Of a stretch of 8,460 nt of DNA, positions 1 through 6,624 are shown in pieces; position 1 is the first letter of the stretch; each line of letters starts with the position of its first letter. Source of the stretch: Candidatus Aegiribacteria sp. (GTDB lineage Bacteria; Fermentibacterota; Fermentibacteria; Fermentibacterales; Fermentibacteraceae). The position numbers and the translations under genes were made by a program. The notes under the pieces were generated by a model. It was not told the DNA's origin, ran no database searches, and saw nothing but the letters and a program-made list of their open reading frames with translations. The DNA is taken from the NCBI GenBank assembly GCA_021107345.1, contig JAIOSX010000146.1:1-8460 (forward strand), written 5' to 3'.

Positions 1-708
1 GTCCTCAAGCATATGAACTGCAAAGCTGTGTCTGAGCCATCCCAGAGTTGCACGCTTTTCAATACCAACTGCAAGCATCGCCTCGGCGAAGGCCCTCTGG
101 ATAGTTCTGGGGGAAATGCAATTGGTTTTGCCCCTGCCGGGGAACATCCAGGGGGAGTCGTCTGTTCTTGTTTCAATGTAGTATTTAAGGATATCAGATA
201 TTGATTTCGCCAGTATTGTGTCTCTTATGAACTCACCATTCTGATCGTTCACATGGATCACCATATTGTCAAAGTCGACGGCACTCCGTTGAAGATGTGT
301 AACTTCGCCCACTCTTAGTCCCGAAGAGTAGATAAGCATTAGTGCCAGCCTGTATTTCAGCTCATGCACGTTTTCGAATATCTTTCTGATCTCGTCTCTG
401 CAGAAAATACCATGCATGGGAATCTTCTTAGAAATAAGACCGGGTCCGGGAAGAGGATTGTCCTTATTAAGCACATGTTTGTACATGAATCTGATGGCGC
501 TCTGGGCCTGATTAATGTACGAAAGCGATTTTCCTTCATCAACAAGATCCTCAAGGTATTTTCTCAGAGTATCCTCATCCAGATCTTCAGTTCTACCCCC
601 GTATGTATTCTCAAGTCTTCGAATATGAGATAAATAGCTGTTGGCTGTCTTTGGACTTCGTCCAGCTGTTCTCAGGACTTTTCTGGTCTGTTCAACAAAA
701 TCAGGCAT
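1..708 (-). CDS. Tyrosine recombinase/integrase, partial (C-terminus beyond window), with non-canonical active site
   Basis: Site-specific DNA recombinase of the XerC/XerD/phage integrase family. The visible 236 residues give an N-terminal SAM-like core-binding domain (about 1-85) and most of the catalytic domain. Reading inward from 708, the frame is open to the window edge. Seen motifs are SSGLRVGE, with the first catalytic Arg at R132, and TLGWLRHSFA, with the second catalytic Arg at R226. In the family the second motif is normally HxLRH; here the His position is Gly (G223). The beta-hairpin that normally carries the catalytic Lys (residues 152-167) contains no Lys; Q156/N157 occupy its place. 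The nucleophilic Tyr would lie off the window. ATG 708 is preceded by AAAGGA at 7 bases and by a good promoter. The neighbouring sensor gene is divergent. It may be a mobile-element integrase, a Xer paralogue or a decaying copy. Family assignment is secure; activity is doubtful. Confidence 0.9.
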   Translation of the reverse strand, partial: MPDFVEQTRKVLRTAGRSPKTANSYLSHIRRLENTYGGRTEDLDEDTLRKYLEDLVDEGKSLSYINQAQSAIRFMYKHVLNKDNPLPGPGLISKKIPMHGIFCRDEIRKIFENVHELKYRLALMLIYSSGLRVGEVTHLQRSAVDFDNMVIHVNDQNGEFIRDTILAKSISDILKYYIETRTDDSPWMFPGRGKTNCISPRTIQRAFAEAMLAVGIEKRATLGWLRHSFAVHMLED

Positions 709-784
709 TATTTCGTCCTTTCATGTTATTGATAATCATATTTTGTGGGTAATAACCAAGTACAATTTAGCATTTGCTTATATT

Positions 785-813
785 AATTTACTAAGATAGT
801 TTAAATATGTCAA
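785..813 (-). promoter_or_regulatory. Sigma-70-type promoter for the recombinase gene
   Basis: On the minus strand, TTGACA (808-813, perfect -35) is followed by exactly 17 bases and then TAAATT (785-790, four of six matches to TATAAT). It points at the recombinase start at 708, giving an untranslated leader of roughly 70 bases. The surroundings are AT-rich. This is motif recognition only. Confidence 0.6.
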
Positions 814-835
814 GCTACTTAGTGAAGACAAGTAA

Positions 836-853
836 ACTAAAACGGACTAAAAC
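836..853. repeat. Pair of 8-base direct repeats ACTAAAAC spaced one helical turn
   Basis: ACTAAAAC occurs at 836-843 and again at 846-853, so the period is 10 bases. The pair sits just upstream of the recombinase -35 box (808-813), where an activator or repressor could bind on one face of the helix. The repeats are short, so chance is possible. Confidence 0.4.
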
Positions 854-1008
854 CATATCGAGAACCTATGGAATAGATTTCAATGTTTCGGTTGATTGCT
901 GAAAATAATCATGATCCTGATAATTCCGGCTGGATTTTATTCATTACACTTGACATATTCATTTAATTGACTGAAACTAATTGTCTACTGATTTCTGAAG
1001 GGAGAACA

Positions 1009-3132
1009 ATGAACCTCTTCCCGGGTATCTCACCAAAGATCATGGTGCGGGTACTGTTCCCCTACATTTTCAGCATAATCGCGATAGCCGCTGTTGTTGC
1101 GGCATATATATACTTTACTGACGACATGTTATCACAGGTTGTCCGGATGGAACAGGAACAGGCCATTCAGACCGCGAAGAGTATTTCCAGCATTTCCATG
1201 GATGATTACATGTCTTCAATAATGTTCAATCAGCTTCAGTCCAGTGAATTCATCTATCTTGATCTGAAATCAGAATTTCTGGGATCCTTCAATCTGAGCG
1301 AGTTCATTATCGTATACTCAATACTCGGTGATTCTTCCGCAGGCGTTCCTTTCGAGGATAATTCTCTTGCGCAAAGCGCCATTATCAGCGGCTTACCGGC
1401 AATGCGATATGAGGAAAAGGGCAAGGAAAACAGTCTTCTCGTTTTCTATCCTGTTGTTGATTCACTCCGGAATGCCTCGGTTGCAAGGATAGTATTTGAA
1501 AACGTTCATGGAAATGAATTATTAAGAAGCGGATCTAGTTTCTATATCATTTCAGCTGCAGCGATTATACTGTTGATAATACCCGGCTTACTTCTGAAAC
1601 TGGCCAACCTTCGAAGACAGATCGAGAAGAATGGTTTCTATCAGAGCGACGCTATTGTGAAAACTACGGATAATGCGGAAATACTAACACTGGACGAATG
1701 CTCCTCATCGTTTCTTGACGGGTTTGAATTTCCGGCGCTATTCCGGCTGGACATCAATGGCGCAGTTATTTACATGAATAATTCTGCAGAAAACCTTATC
1801 GATATTTCCAGGAACGATATCAAGGGTGCCAAATTCCACGAACTGCCCTGCTTCTCCCGGGACGAGCAGGATCTGATCGAGTTCCCGGAACATGAAAAGC
1901 CTTCGGAACTTACTCTTTGCGTTATCGGTAGTTCAGGCAACTCCAGAGAAGCAGTTTTCAGGATTGAAACACTCTGTGAAACGGGATACGCAATATCAGT
2001 TAAGGAAATCGGTGATAAGCTGCCGGGTAAAAAAGAATCCGAGATTGATTTAAATGTGCATGAAGTATCTACAGGAAACTTGTCTGACAGCGATATCCAG
2101 CGTATCAGATCATATCTCGAAGAGAGCAGGATTAAGTTTAAAGAAGATCCGGTCCTCCTCGATCAACTCTGCAGGATATCTGATGTTCTTTCAGGAAAGG
2201 AGAAGTATCAGGAAACCGAGGAGCAGGATCAGGCTGAAACCATTGAGATCTTTTCTGAACTTGACGCCATTGCGGCAGCTCTGAACGATGTTCTTCCGGA
2301 GAGGGCTTCAATAGAGCTGGATGTTCCTGGTTTTCTCCCCAAAGTAGAATGCTCAAGAGTAGACTTCACACAAATAGTTAAGAACATAGTTTTCTATTCC
2401 CTTGAATCTACAAGCGGGTCCGTAAGGATAAAACTCGGTGCCAGGGATGTACCTTCACCGGTATCCGATTCGATATTCTCGGCAAACTGCGACAGAACCG
2501 TTTCGAGATCAGTATCCATAAGCTTTACTGATCGAACCAGAATACCTGCAGTGCTGAAGGAGGCTCTGCTTGATCCCGAGACAGATCTGTCGGGAATACA
2601 GAGAGATTACGGTTCTCATATTTCATCGGTTGCGGCAGTGCTTGCAAGGCTTGACTGTCACCCTGTATTCACTGAAGGATCTACAGGTACAACGCTTAAT
2701 ATCCTGTTCCGGACCAGTGAAGACTATCTATTCGATGTATCCCAGACAGAATCACAACACAGAATTAACATGAGCAGTATGAAACTGGCGTTATGCGATG
2801 CATCGCGGGCTGTAAGGGAGAGTGTGTCCGATGTCCTTACTATGTATGGAATTGACGTGGTAACTGCTGCCGATCTGGAAGAAATGAAGGGAATGATGGC
2901 TGGATCAGAAGTTGATTTCTTACTGCTTGATCATTCCGCTATAGATGAATCCGTGGAAGAGGCTGTTTCAGATGTAAGGATAGAATTTCCCGATCTGGAG
3001 ATAATTCTTACTTCAGGCTATCCTGTTAATATTGATTCCGTGCCCGAATTATCTGGACCGAAGATAAGTATTCTGAGAAAACCCTATTCCACCGATGCAT
3101 TGCTAAACATTATTGAATTGTCTGTCTCCTAG
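1009..3132 (+). CDS. Membrane PAS/degenerate histidine-kinase/receiver protein (hybrid pseudo-kinase)
   Basis: A 707-residue sensor. Two membrane segments (about 13-36 and 177-197) flank a 140-residue extracytoplasmic domain I could not assign. A PAS-like domain follows (about 236-333), then a linker and a transmitter-like region (about 358-572), then a receiver domain (about 591-707). The transmitter is recognisable by its order, the ALNDVLPER segment, the N-box-like KNIVFYSLE and the closing STGTTLNILF. It is degenerate: there is no His-Asp dimerisation motif, the usual catalytic Asn of the N-box is Tyr463, the G1 box reads TDRTRIP (507-513), and the G2 glycines are mostly missing. The receiver keeps D597, the phospho-acceptor D641, S669 and K691 (RKPYS). 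Start ATG 1009 is chosen because AGGGAG stands 5 bases upstream; an in-frame TTG 42 bases earlier lacks one. The stop codon TAG lies in the CTAG flanking the palindromic element. Probable role: non-catalytic signal reception or phospho-transfer through its receiver; the partner is unknown. Confidence 0.8.
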   Translation: MNLFPGISPKIMVRVLFPYIFSIIAIAAVVAAYIYFTDDMLSQVVRMEQEQAIQTAKSISSISMDDYMSSIMFNQLQSSEFIYLDLKSEFLGSFNLSEFIIVYSILGDSSAGVPFEDNSLAQSAIISGLPAMRYEEKGKENSLLVFYPVVDSLRNASVARIVFENVHGNELLRSGSSFYIISAAAIILLIIPGLLLKLANLRRQIEKNGFYQSDAIVKTTDNAEILTLDECSSSFLDGFEFPALFRLDINGAVIYMNNSAENLIDISRNDIKGAKFHELPCFSRDEQDLIEFPEHEKPSELTLCVIGSSGNSREAVFRIETLCETGYAISVKEIGDKLPGKKESEIDLNVHEVSTGNLSDSDIQRIRSYLEESRIKFKEDPVLLDQLCRISDVLSGKEKYQETEEQDQAETIEIFSELDAIAAALNDVLPERASIELDVPGFLPKVECSRVDFTQIVKNIVFYSLESTSGSVRIKLGARDVPSPVSDSIFSANCDRTVSRSVSISFTDRTRIPAVLKEALLDPETDLSGIQRDYGSHISSVAAVLARLDCHPVFTEGSTGTTLNILFRTSEDYLFDVSQTESQHRINMSSMKLALCDASRAVRESVSDVLTMYGIDVVTAADLEEMKGMMAGSEVDFLLLDHSAIDESVEEAVSDVRIEFPDLEIILTSGYPVNIDSVPELSGPKISILRKPYSTDALLNIIELSVS

Positions 3133-3149
3133 GAGGTTGTCCGACAATA
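3133..3149 (+). repeat. Left terminal inverted repeat of the MITE-like element
   Basis: GAGGTTGTCCGACAATA, matched by the reverse complement of 3254-3270 at 15 of 17 positions. It starts directly after the CTAG that contains the upstream gene's stop codon. Confidence 0.65.
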
Positions 3150-3253
3150 GGCATTGAGCAGAAGAGCCACATAGCTGAGATAGAATGATCACAGATTTGA
3201 AGAGAATACTGAATGTATTTGATGATAATATGTGGTTCCTTATGCCGATGCTG

Positions 3254-3270
3254 TATTATCGGACAGCCTC
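3254..3270 (-). repeat. Right terminal inverted repeat of the MITE-like element
   Basis: On the minus strand it reads GAGGCTGTCCGATAATA. It is followed on the plus strand by CTAG and then by the short leader of the MgtC-family gene. Confidence 0.65.
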
Positions 3271-3305
3271 CTAGAAAACTCGATGGATAGAACCGGGAGG
3301 AACGA

Positions 3306-3986
3306 ATGATTTTCGAAGACTGGATCGTGAAACTGCTTCTATCGGCCTTCCTGGGATCACTTATCGGTCTGGAGAGGGAGTATCATGGAAGACCTGCAGG
3401 ATTACGGACCCACATGCTCGTATCCATCGGGGCAGCCATGATAACCATCTGCGGGCTGGCAATCGGCGGGTGTAATCCCAACCCTGGTGCAGAGGTCAGC
3501 AGGATAATCGCCGGAGTGGTAACCGGGATTGGATTTCTGGGAGCCGGAGCTATTATCAGAACAAGCGATTTCGTAAGGGGACTCACTACAGCAGCGTGTA
3601 TATGGTTTGTTGCTGCACTGGGAGTGGCTATCGGACTGGGCGAGTATTTCCTGGCACTATCATCTACGGGTATTGTTCTGATTGTACTTATCCTGCTTCC
3701 ATTTCTCGAAGATCGCCTCGCAGATCTGAAATATCGCGACGTAATAATACTGGGGGAGAACACGGAACCGGAACTGCTTGTGGATAATTGCTCCAGCATT
3801 TTAAAAAGTTACAACATAGGTATACATGACATCGACGTTGAGATTGAGGGAGACGGGAACTCTATAAGTCTTCTCTACCATCTGAGGATAAGAAAACTGG
3901 AGAAAAAGCTGGAGCTTCTTAACGATCTTTCAGATGTAAAGGGTGTTATCAAAGTTCGATGGCAAAGGTCACTGGGGAAGATTTAA
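3306..3986 (+). CDS. MgtC/SapB family inner-membrane protein
   Basis: A 226-residue protein of the MgtC/SapB family. Family members are linked to Mg2+ limitation, acid tolerance or intracellular survival, and some act on the F-type ATP synthase; the exact biochemical role varies. Seen hallmarks: GLEREYHGRPAGLRTH (21-36) after the first membrane helix, a second helix at about 37-54, GIGFLGAGAI (74-83), RGLTTAACIW (91-100) and further helices at about 97-111 and 113-133. The hydrophilic C-terminal part (about 142-226) has the length and alternating pattern of the ACT-like domain found in longer members. GGGAGG ends 5 bases before ATG 3306. The gene follows the sensor gene on the same strand; only the palindromic element and 31 bases separate them, so co-transcription is plausible. 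It converges with the HD-domain gene, with 7 bases between stops. Confidence 0.9.
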   Translation: MIFEDWIVKLLLSAFLGSLIGLEREYHGRPAGLRTHMLVSIGAAMITICGLAIGGCNPNPGAEVSRIIAGVVTGIGFLGAGAIIRTSDFVRGLTTAACIWFVAALGVAIGLGEYFLALSSTGIVLIVLILLPFLEDRLADLKYRDVIILGENTEPELLVDNCSSILKSYNIGIHDIDVEIEGDGNSISLLYHLRIRKLEKKLELLNDLSDVKGVIKVRWQRSLGKI

Positions 3987-3993
3987 TCCGGTT

Positions 3994-5334
3994 TCAACTT
4001 CTTGGGAACAGTGGCATCGCAGCCATGTGGAAGAGGTCCTCGCAGGCTTTTCTGACCTTATCCTTGATTTCCGGACTGCAGCATACGGTAAGATAGTTAC
4101 TGTTTGGATGTGCGTGAGAAAGGTATTCAGCAAAGGGCGGATCCACCTTCTTCAATGGTAGAATATTTCCCGACTGGTCAAGATATCTGATGTCAAGTTT
4201 CGCAAATCTCTCTTCTGATACTTTAACAGCTTCCAAAGGCATATCCACGAGTATGTACCCCGGTGTGACTCCGGCTGTTTCAGACAGTTTCAGTGCAAGA
4301 TCGTTGACCCGCTCGGCAGGTGTTTCTCCTGATCTTCCGATAGTATTGAGAAATGAAATATCACTTTCATCAAGTGTTGCCGCCTCTATCCGGAAAACCT
4401 GTGAAAACAGTTTTTGTCTGTATTTCAACCTCCAGGCCATATCCCTCACCCATGGGTCCTCAGATCTCTCTGCAAGAAAACTCAGTATTTCGTCATCGGT
4501 CATTATGTGGAAATCAACGATTTCTTTAAGCTCAACTATGCTTCTTCTGGCAGCTGCAAGAAGCATCATATCCACAATTCTTGTTTTCTTGTGCAGGTAG
4601 ACACTTGAATACATCTGCATCCTTGCGAAGAGAAAATCACGGATAGCTTCGTGGCCCTTGATGAGAAATATCAGCTCATTACCTACAACCCTCATTGTTG
4701 AGATTATCCTGTCCAGTTCAATATGACCGAAGGCTACACCTGTGAAATAGAAATCTCTCTGAAGGTAATCCAGCATATCCGCATCGACCTCACCGAAAAT
4801 CATCTGCTGAAGGTAACGGGGTCCGGTGTAATTACTCCGAATGAGATCGGCTACATCCGAGGGATTCACACCATGTGATCTGAGTATTTCGGGAATCCTT
4901 CCGGACCCTTTGATATTGAAAGTCGCATCACCCTTAACCAGGTCGGCTACAAGATCCATGTGATCAACACCGTTCATTTCTATATAAAGCGGTTCCAGTG
5001 TATGAGACCATGGTGTGTGTCCGATGTCATGAAGCATACCTGCAGCCTGCAGCAGTTTCCGGATTCCGATTTTTTCAGTATCCTGGATTTCATGCATTTC
5101 CTCAAGGACGTGCTTCCCTATAATGTCCGCAAGGTAAGAAACGCCAAGCGCATGAGAAAGACGCATTCCGTGGGCACCTGGGTAACTCTGAAATGTTGTA
5201 CCAAGCTGGTGTATGAAACTGAGCCTCTGGACTTCCACAGTCTGAATCAGCTCTTCCTGGAGCTTTGAAAGGCGGATATTTCCATGCACAGGATCTCGAA
5301 TATACATTACCTTATGTTCTGTCTGATTCTTCAT
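3994..5334 (-). CDS. HD-domain phosphohydrolase (YwfO/SAMHD1-like, COG1078 type)
   Basis: A 446-residue cytoplasmic metal-dependent phosphohydrolase; relatives hydrolyse dNTPs or similar nucleotides. The opening YIRDPVHGNIRL (11-22) is typical of the group. By recalled alignment to SAMHD1, metal and catalytic residues are present: R58, H61, H102-D103 (MLHDIGHTPWSH), H106, H111, H125 and D186 in VDADMLDYLQRD (183-194), with Y190 and D194. Differences: the usual TH.RFEH reads HGMRLSH (55-61), and M187 stands where a Lys/Arg that contacts substrate phosphate is usual, so substrate preference may differ. The C-terminal 200 residues are helical and without recognised motifs. ATG 5334 has AGG 5 bases upstream and a stronger GGAG at 12. 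The in-frame ATG at residue 10 is possible, because relatives often start close to the RDPVHG motif. Divergent from the PHP gene with a 190-base gap. Confidence 0.88.
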   Translation of the reverse strand: MKNQTEHKVMYIRDPVHGNIRLSKLQEELIQTVEVQRLSFIHQLGTTFQSYPGAHGMRLSHALGVSYLADIIGKHVLEEMHEIQDTEKIGIRKLLQAAGMLHDIGHTPWSHTLEPLYIEMNGVDHMDLVADLVKGDATFNIKGSGRIPEILRSHGVNPSDVADLIRSNYTGPRYLQQMIFGEVDADMLDYLQRDFYFTGVAFGHIELDRIISTMRVVGNELIFLIKGHEAIRDFLFARMQMYSSVYLHKKTRIVDMMLLAAARRSIVELKEIVDFHIMTDDEILSFLAERSEDPWVRDMAWRLKYRQKLFSQVFRIEAATLDESDISFLNTIGRSGETPAERVNDLALKLSETAGVTPGYILVDMPLEAVKVSEERFAKLDIRYLDQSGNILPLKKVDPPFAEYLSHAHPNSNYLTVCCSPEIKDKVRKACEDLFHMAAMPLFPRS

Positions 5335-5524
5335 TACTGCCTGTATCTCCGTCCGGGCTATGCGTTAATGAATCTAATTCCGATTCAGCTGTCTTGATCT
5401 CTAGTGTCATCCTATTCCGGATACAGCTTGAATATATTTACCGAATCTTCAGGCGGAAGTAAACAGATAATGTTGCATGGTGTGCAGCTGGGAGTAATAT
5501 TCAGGCTTCCGGAGGAAATTACAT
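5335..5524. promoter_or_regulatory. Divergent intergenic region between HD and PHP genes
   Basis: It must carry start signals for the HD gene (minus) and the PHP operon (plus). The best plus-strand -10 candidate is TATATT at 5433-5438, with no convincing -35 in front. The ribosome binding site GGAGG at 5511-5515 lies 9 bases before the PHP start. No clear minus-strand promoter and no strong inverted repeat were found. Confidence 0.3.
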
Positions 5525-6409
5525 ATGGCCAGAGTAGATTTTCATATCCACAGTACCGCTTCCGATGGCGTCAGGTCTCCGCGCGAACTGGTGGCAATGG
5601 CAAGCGAGAAATCCCTTTCGGTTTTTTCGATAACTGATCACGACACGCTTGATGGAATTCCTGAAGCTTCTGATGCCGCTTTGGAACTGAAAATGGAATT
5701 CATACCCGGAATTGAATTGAGCGTAGATATTGAGGAGAGGGAGCTTACAGCTCACCTGCTGGGATATTTCCCGGGAGTTGCTATTCCAGACCTGGTAAAT
5801 GAATCGACTCCACTCGGGAAGGCAATTGATTTCGTCCAGGGAGGTCGCTCCCGAAGGAACCCGAAAATACTTGAGAAATTATCAGATAATAGTATATATA
5901 TCAAAATGGAAGCAGTACAGCTTATCGCCGGAGGGGATGTTGTGGGAAGGCCGCATATCGCCGAGGCGATGTTGAACGAAGGATATGTAAGCAGTATGAA
6001 TGAGGCTTTCAACCGGTTTCTCGCTAAAGGAAAGCCTGCATACGTTGAAAGAGACAGGCTTTCAGTTTTCAGGGCTATTGAGATCATTCTGGAATCTGGT
6101 GGATTGCCTGTAATGGCCCATCCGGGATATATTGAAATGGATCATGAAATGCTCAGGAGTTTGTTTGAAAGAATGAAGGCGTATGGACTGGCAGGAATCG
6201 AGATCTATTATCCATCACATACCGCCTCAATGATTAAAATGCTCAAGGCATTTGCGCGGGAATTCCAGCTTGTTGTTACAGGCGGAACCGACTATCATGG
6301 CAGGAATATTGAAGCAACTCCTCTTGGGGGAACAGAAAACGGGTTTCATATCGAACTTGAAGATGTCAAGGATTTCATATCCCTTTGCAGAGATAATGGC
6401 AGGAGGTAG
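5525..6409 (+). CDS. PHP-domain phosphoesterase (TrpH/YciV, RNase AM-like)
   Basis: A 294-residue soluble metal-dependent phosphoesterase. Characterised relatives hydrolyse 3',5'-nucleoside bisphosphates (pAp) or trim RNA 5' ends one nucleotide at a time; which applies here cannot be told. The metal-binding set is complete: H7 and H9 (DFHIHSTASDG), D14, D38-H39-D40 (SITDHDT), E64 (PGIELS), H77, H144 (GRPHIA), H199 (MAHPG) and D256/H258 (GTDYHG). The insertion between the PHP halves (about 105-175), with RRNPKILEKL and AFNRFLAKGKPAYV, is typical of this subfamily, as is the overall length. GGAGG lies 9 bases before ATG 5525. It is the first gene of a run: its last two sense codons (AGG AGG) are also the ribosome binding site of the next gene, so the two are translationally coupled. 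Confidence 0.93.
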   Translation: MARVDFHIHSTASDGVRSPRELVAMASEKSLSVFSITDHDTLDGIPEASDAALELKMEFIPGIELSVDIEERELTAHLLGYFPGVAIPDLVNESTPLGKAIDFVQGGRSRRNPKILEKLSDNSIYIKMEAVQLIAGGDVVGRPHIAEAMLNEGYVSSMNEAFNRFLAKGKPAYVERDRLSVFRAIEIILESGGLPVMAHPGYIEMDHEMLRSLFERMKAYGLAGIEIYYPSHTASMIKMLKAFAREFQLVVTGGTDYHGRNIEATPLGGTENGFHIELEDVKDFISLCRDNGRR

Positions 6410-6414
6410 AACAA

Positions 6415-6624
6415 GTGGCGAAACTTAGCGAATTGGTGGAAAAGATAGATGTAGAGGCTAAAGAGGGTAGCAGGAAGAAAGCACTCCTGATGCTTGATAA
6501 GCTTCTTGAAAAAGTACCGGACAATAAGCAGCTTCTTTCCCGCAAGTCGAAGTACGAAAAAGAGTATGGCTGCGAAAAGCGGATAATCGCCCTTGAGAAG
6601 AAGCACGGTATAGCATCTAAATAA
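6415..6624 (+). CDS. Small helical protein, possibly a single TPR-like repeat (69 aa)
   Basis: I do not recognise this family. It is a 69-residue, highly charged, Lys/Glu-rich protein predicted by eye to be all helix. The segment KKALLMLDKLLEKVPDNKQLL (about 21-41) has the A-to-B helix and Pro-Asn turn pattern of a tetratricopeptide unit, so it may be an adaptor. No signal peptide or membrane segment. The start is GTG 6415, chosen because AGGAGG (6401-6406), inside the end of the PHP gene, stands 8 bases upstream. The gene begins 5 bases after the PHP stop, and its TAA overlaps the lipoprotein ATG by one base (TAATG). That packing supports a real, co-translated gene. Its job is unknown. Confidence 0.75.
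   Translation: MAKLSELVEKIDVEAKEGSRKKALLMLDKLLEKVPDNKQLLSRKSKYEKEYGCEKRIIALEKKHGIASK

Larger units (their letters stand above)
709..1008. other. AT-rich divergent intergenic region, 300 bases
   Basis: This gap separates the divergent recombinase and sensor genes. It holds the recombinase promoter and the ACTAAAAC pair. On the plus strand a perfect TTGACA lies at 950-955, pointing at the sensor gene, but no convincing -10 stands 16-18 bases downstream (GAAACT at spacing 17). A ribosome binding site GAAGGGAG lies at 997-1004. I saw no open reading frame with coding character and no riboswitch-like fold. The TTG at 967 extends the sensor frame but lacks a ribosome binding site. Confidence 0.6.
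3129..3274. mobile_element. MITE-like palindromic element (138 bases) with CTAG flanks
   Basis: The core at 3133-3270 begins GAGGTTGTCCGACAATA (3133-3149) and ends with its inverted copy at 3254-3270; 15 of 17 positions match, and one of the two differences is a G-U pair in RNA. CTAG stands on both sides (3129-3132 and 3271-3274), as expected for a 4-base target duplication. A second inner stem pairs 3164-3173 with 3229-3238 (ten pairs, one G-U), so most of the element can fold as one long hairpin. It has no coding capacity. A CTAG duplication and short ends of this type recall the IS5 group, known to duplicate CTAR; that link is inference. Caveat: CTAG is itself a palindrome, so it cannot be told apart from an extension of the inverted repeat. 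A bidirectional terminator is less likely because no T-tract follows. Confidence 0.6.

Noticed and set aside
967..1008. TTG start extending the sensor protein by 14 residues
   Set aside because: No ribosome binding site before 967, while ATG 1009 has AGGGAG at ideal distance and starts close to the first membrane helix.
3133..3270. Long hairpin as a transcription terminator
   Set aside because: No T-tract after either arm, the loop is about 100 bases, and the CTAG flanks with conserved ends fit an inserted element better.
3383..3799. 138-codon minus-strand frame
   Set aside because: Lies wholly inside the MgtC-family gene and shows no domain pattern or ribosome binding site.
3960..4030. Possible bidirectional terminator between the convergent MgtC and HD genes
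   Set aside because: Only a 5-base CACTG/CAGTG stem could be found, with no T-run; too weak to call.
5752..6087. 111-codon minus-strand frame
   Set aside because: Antisense to the metal-binding core of the PHP gene; no independent support.
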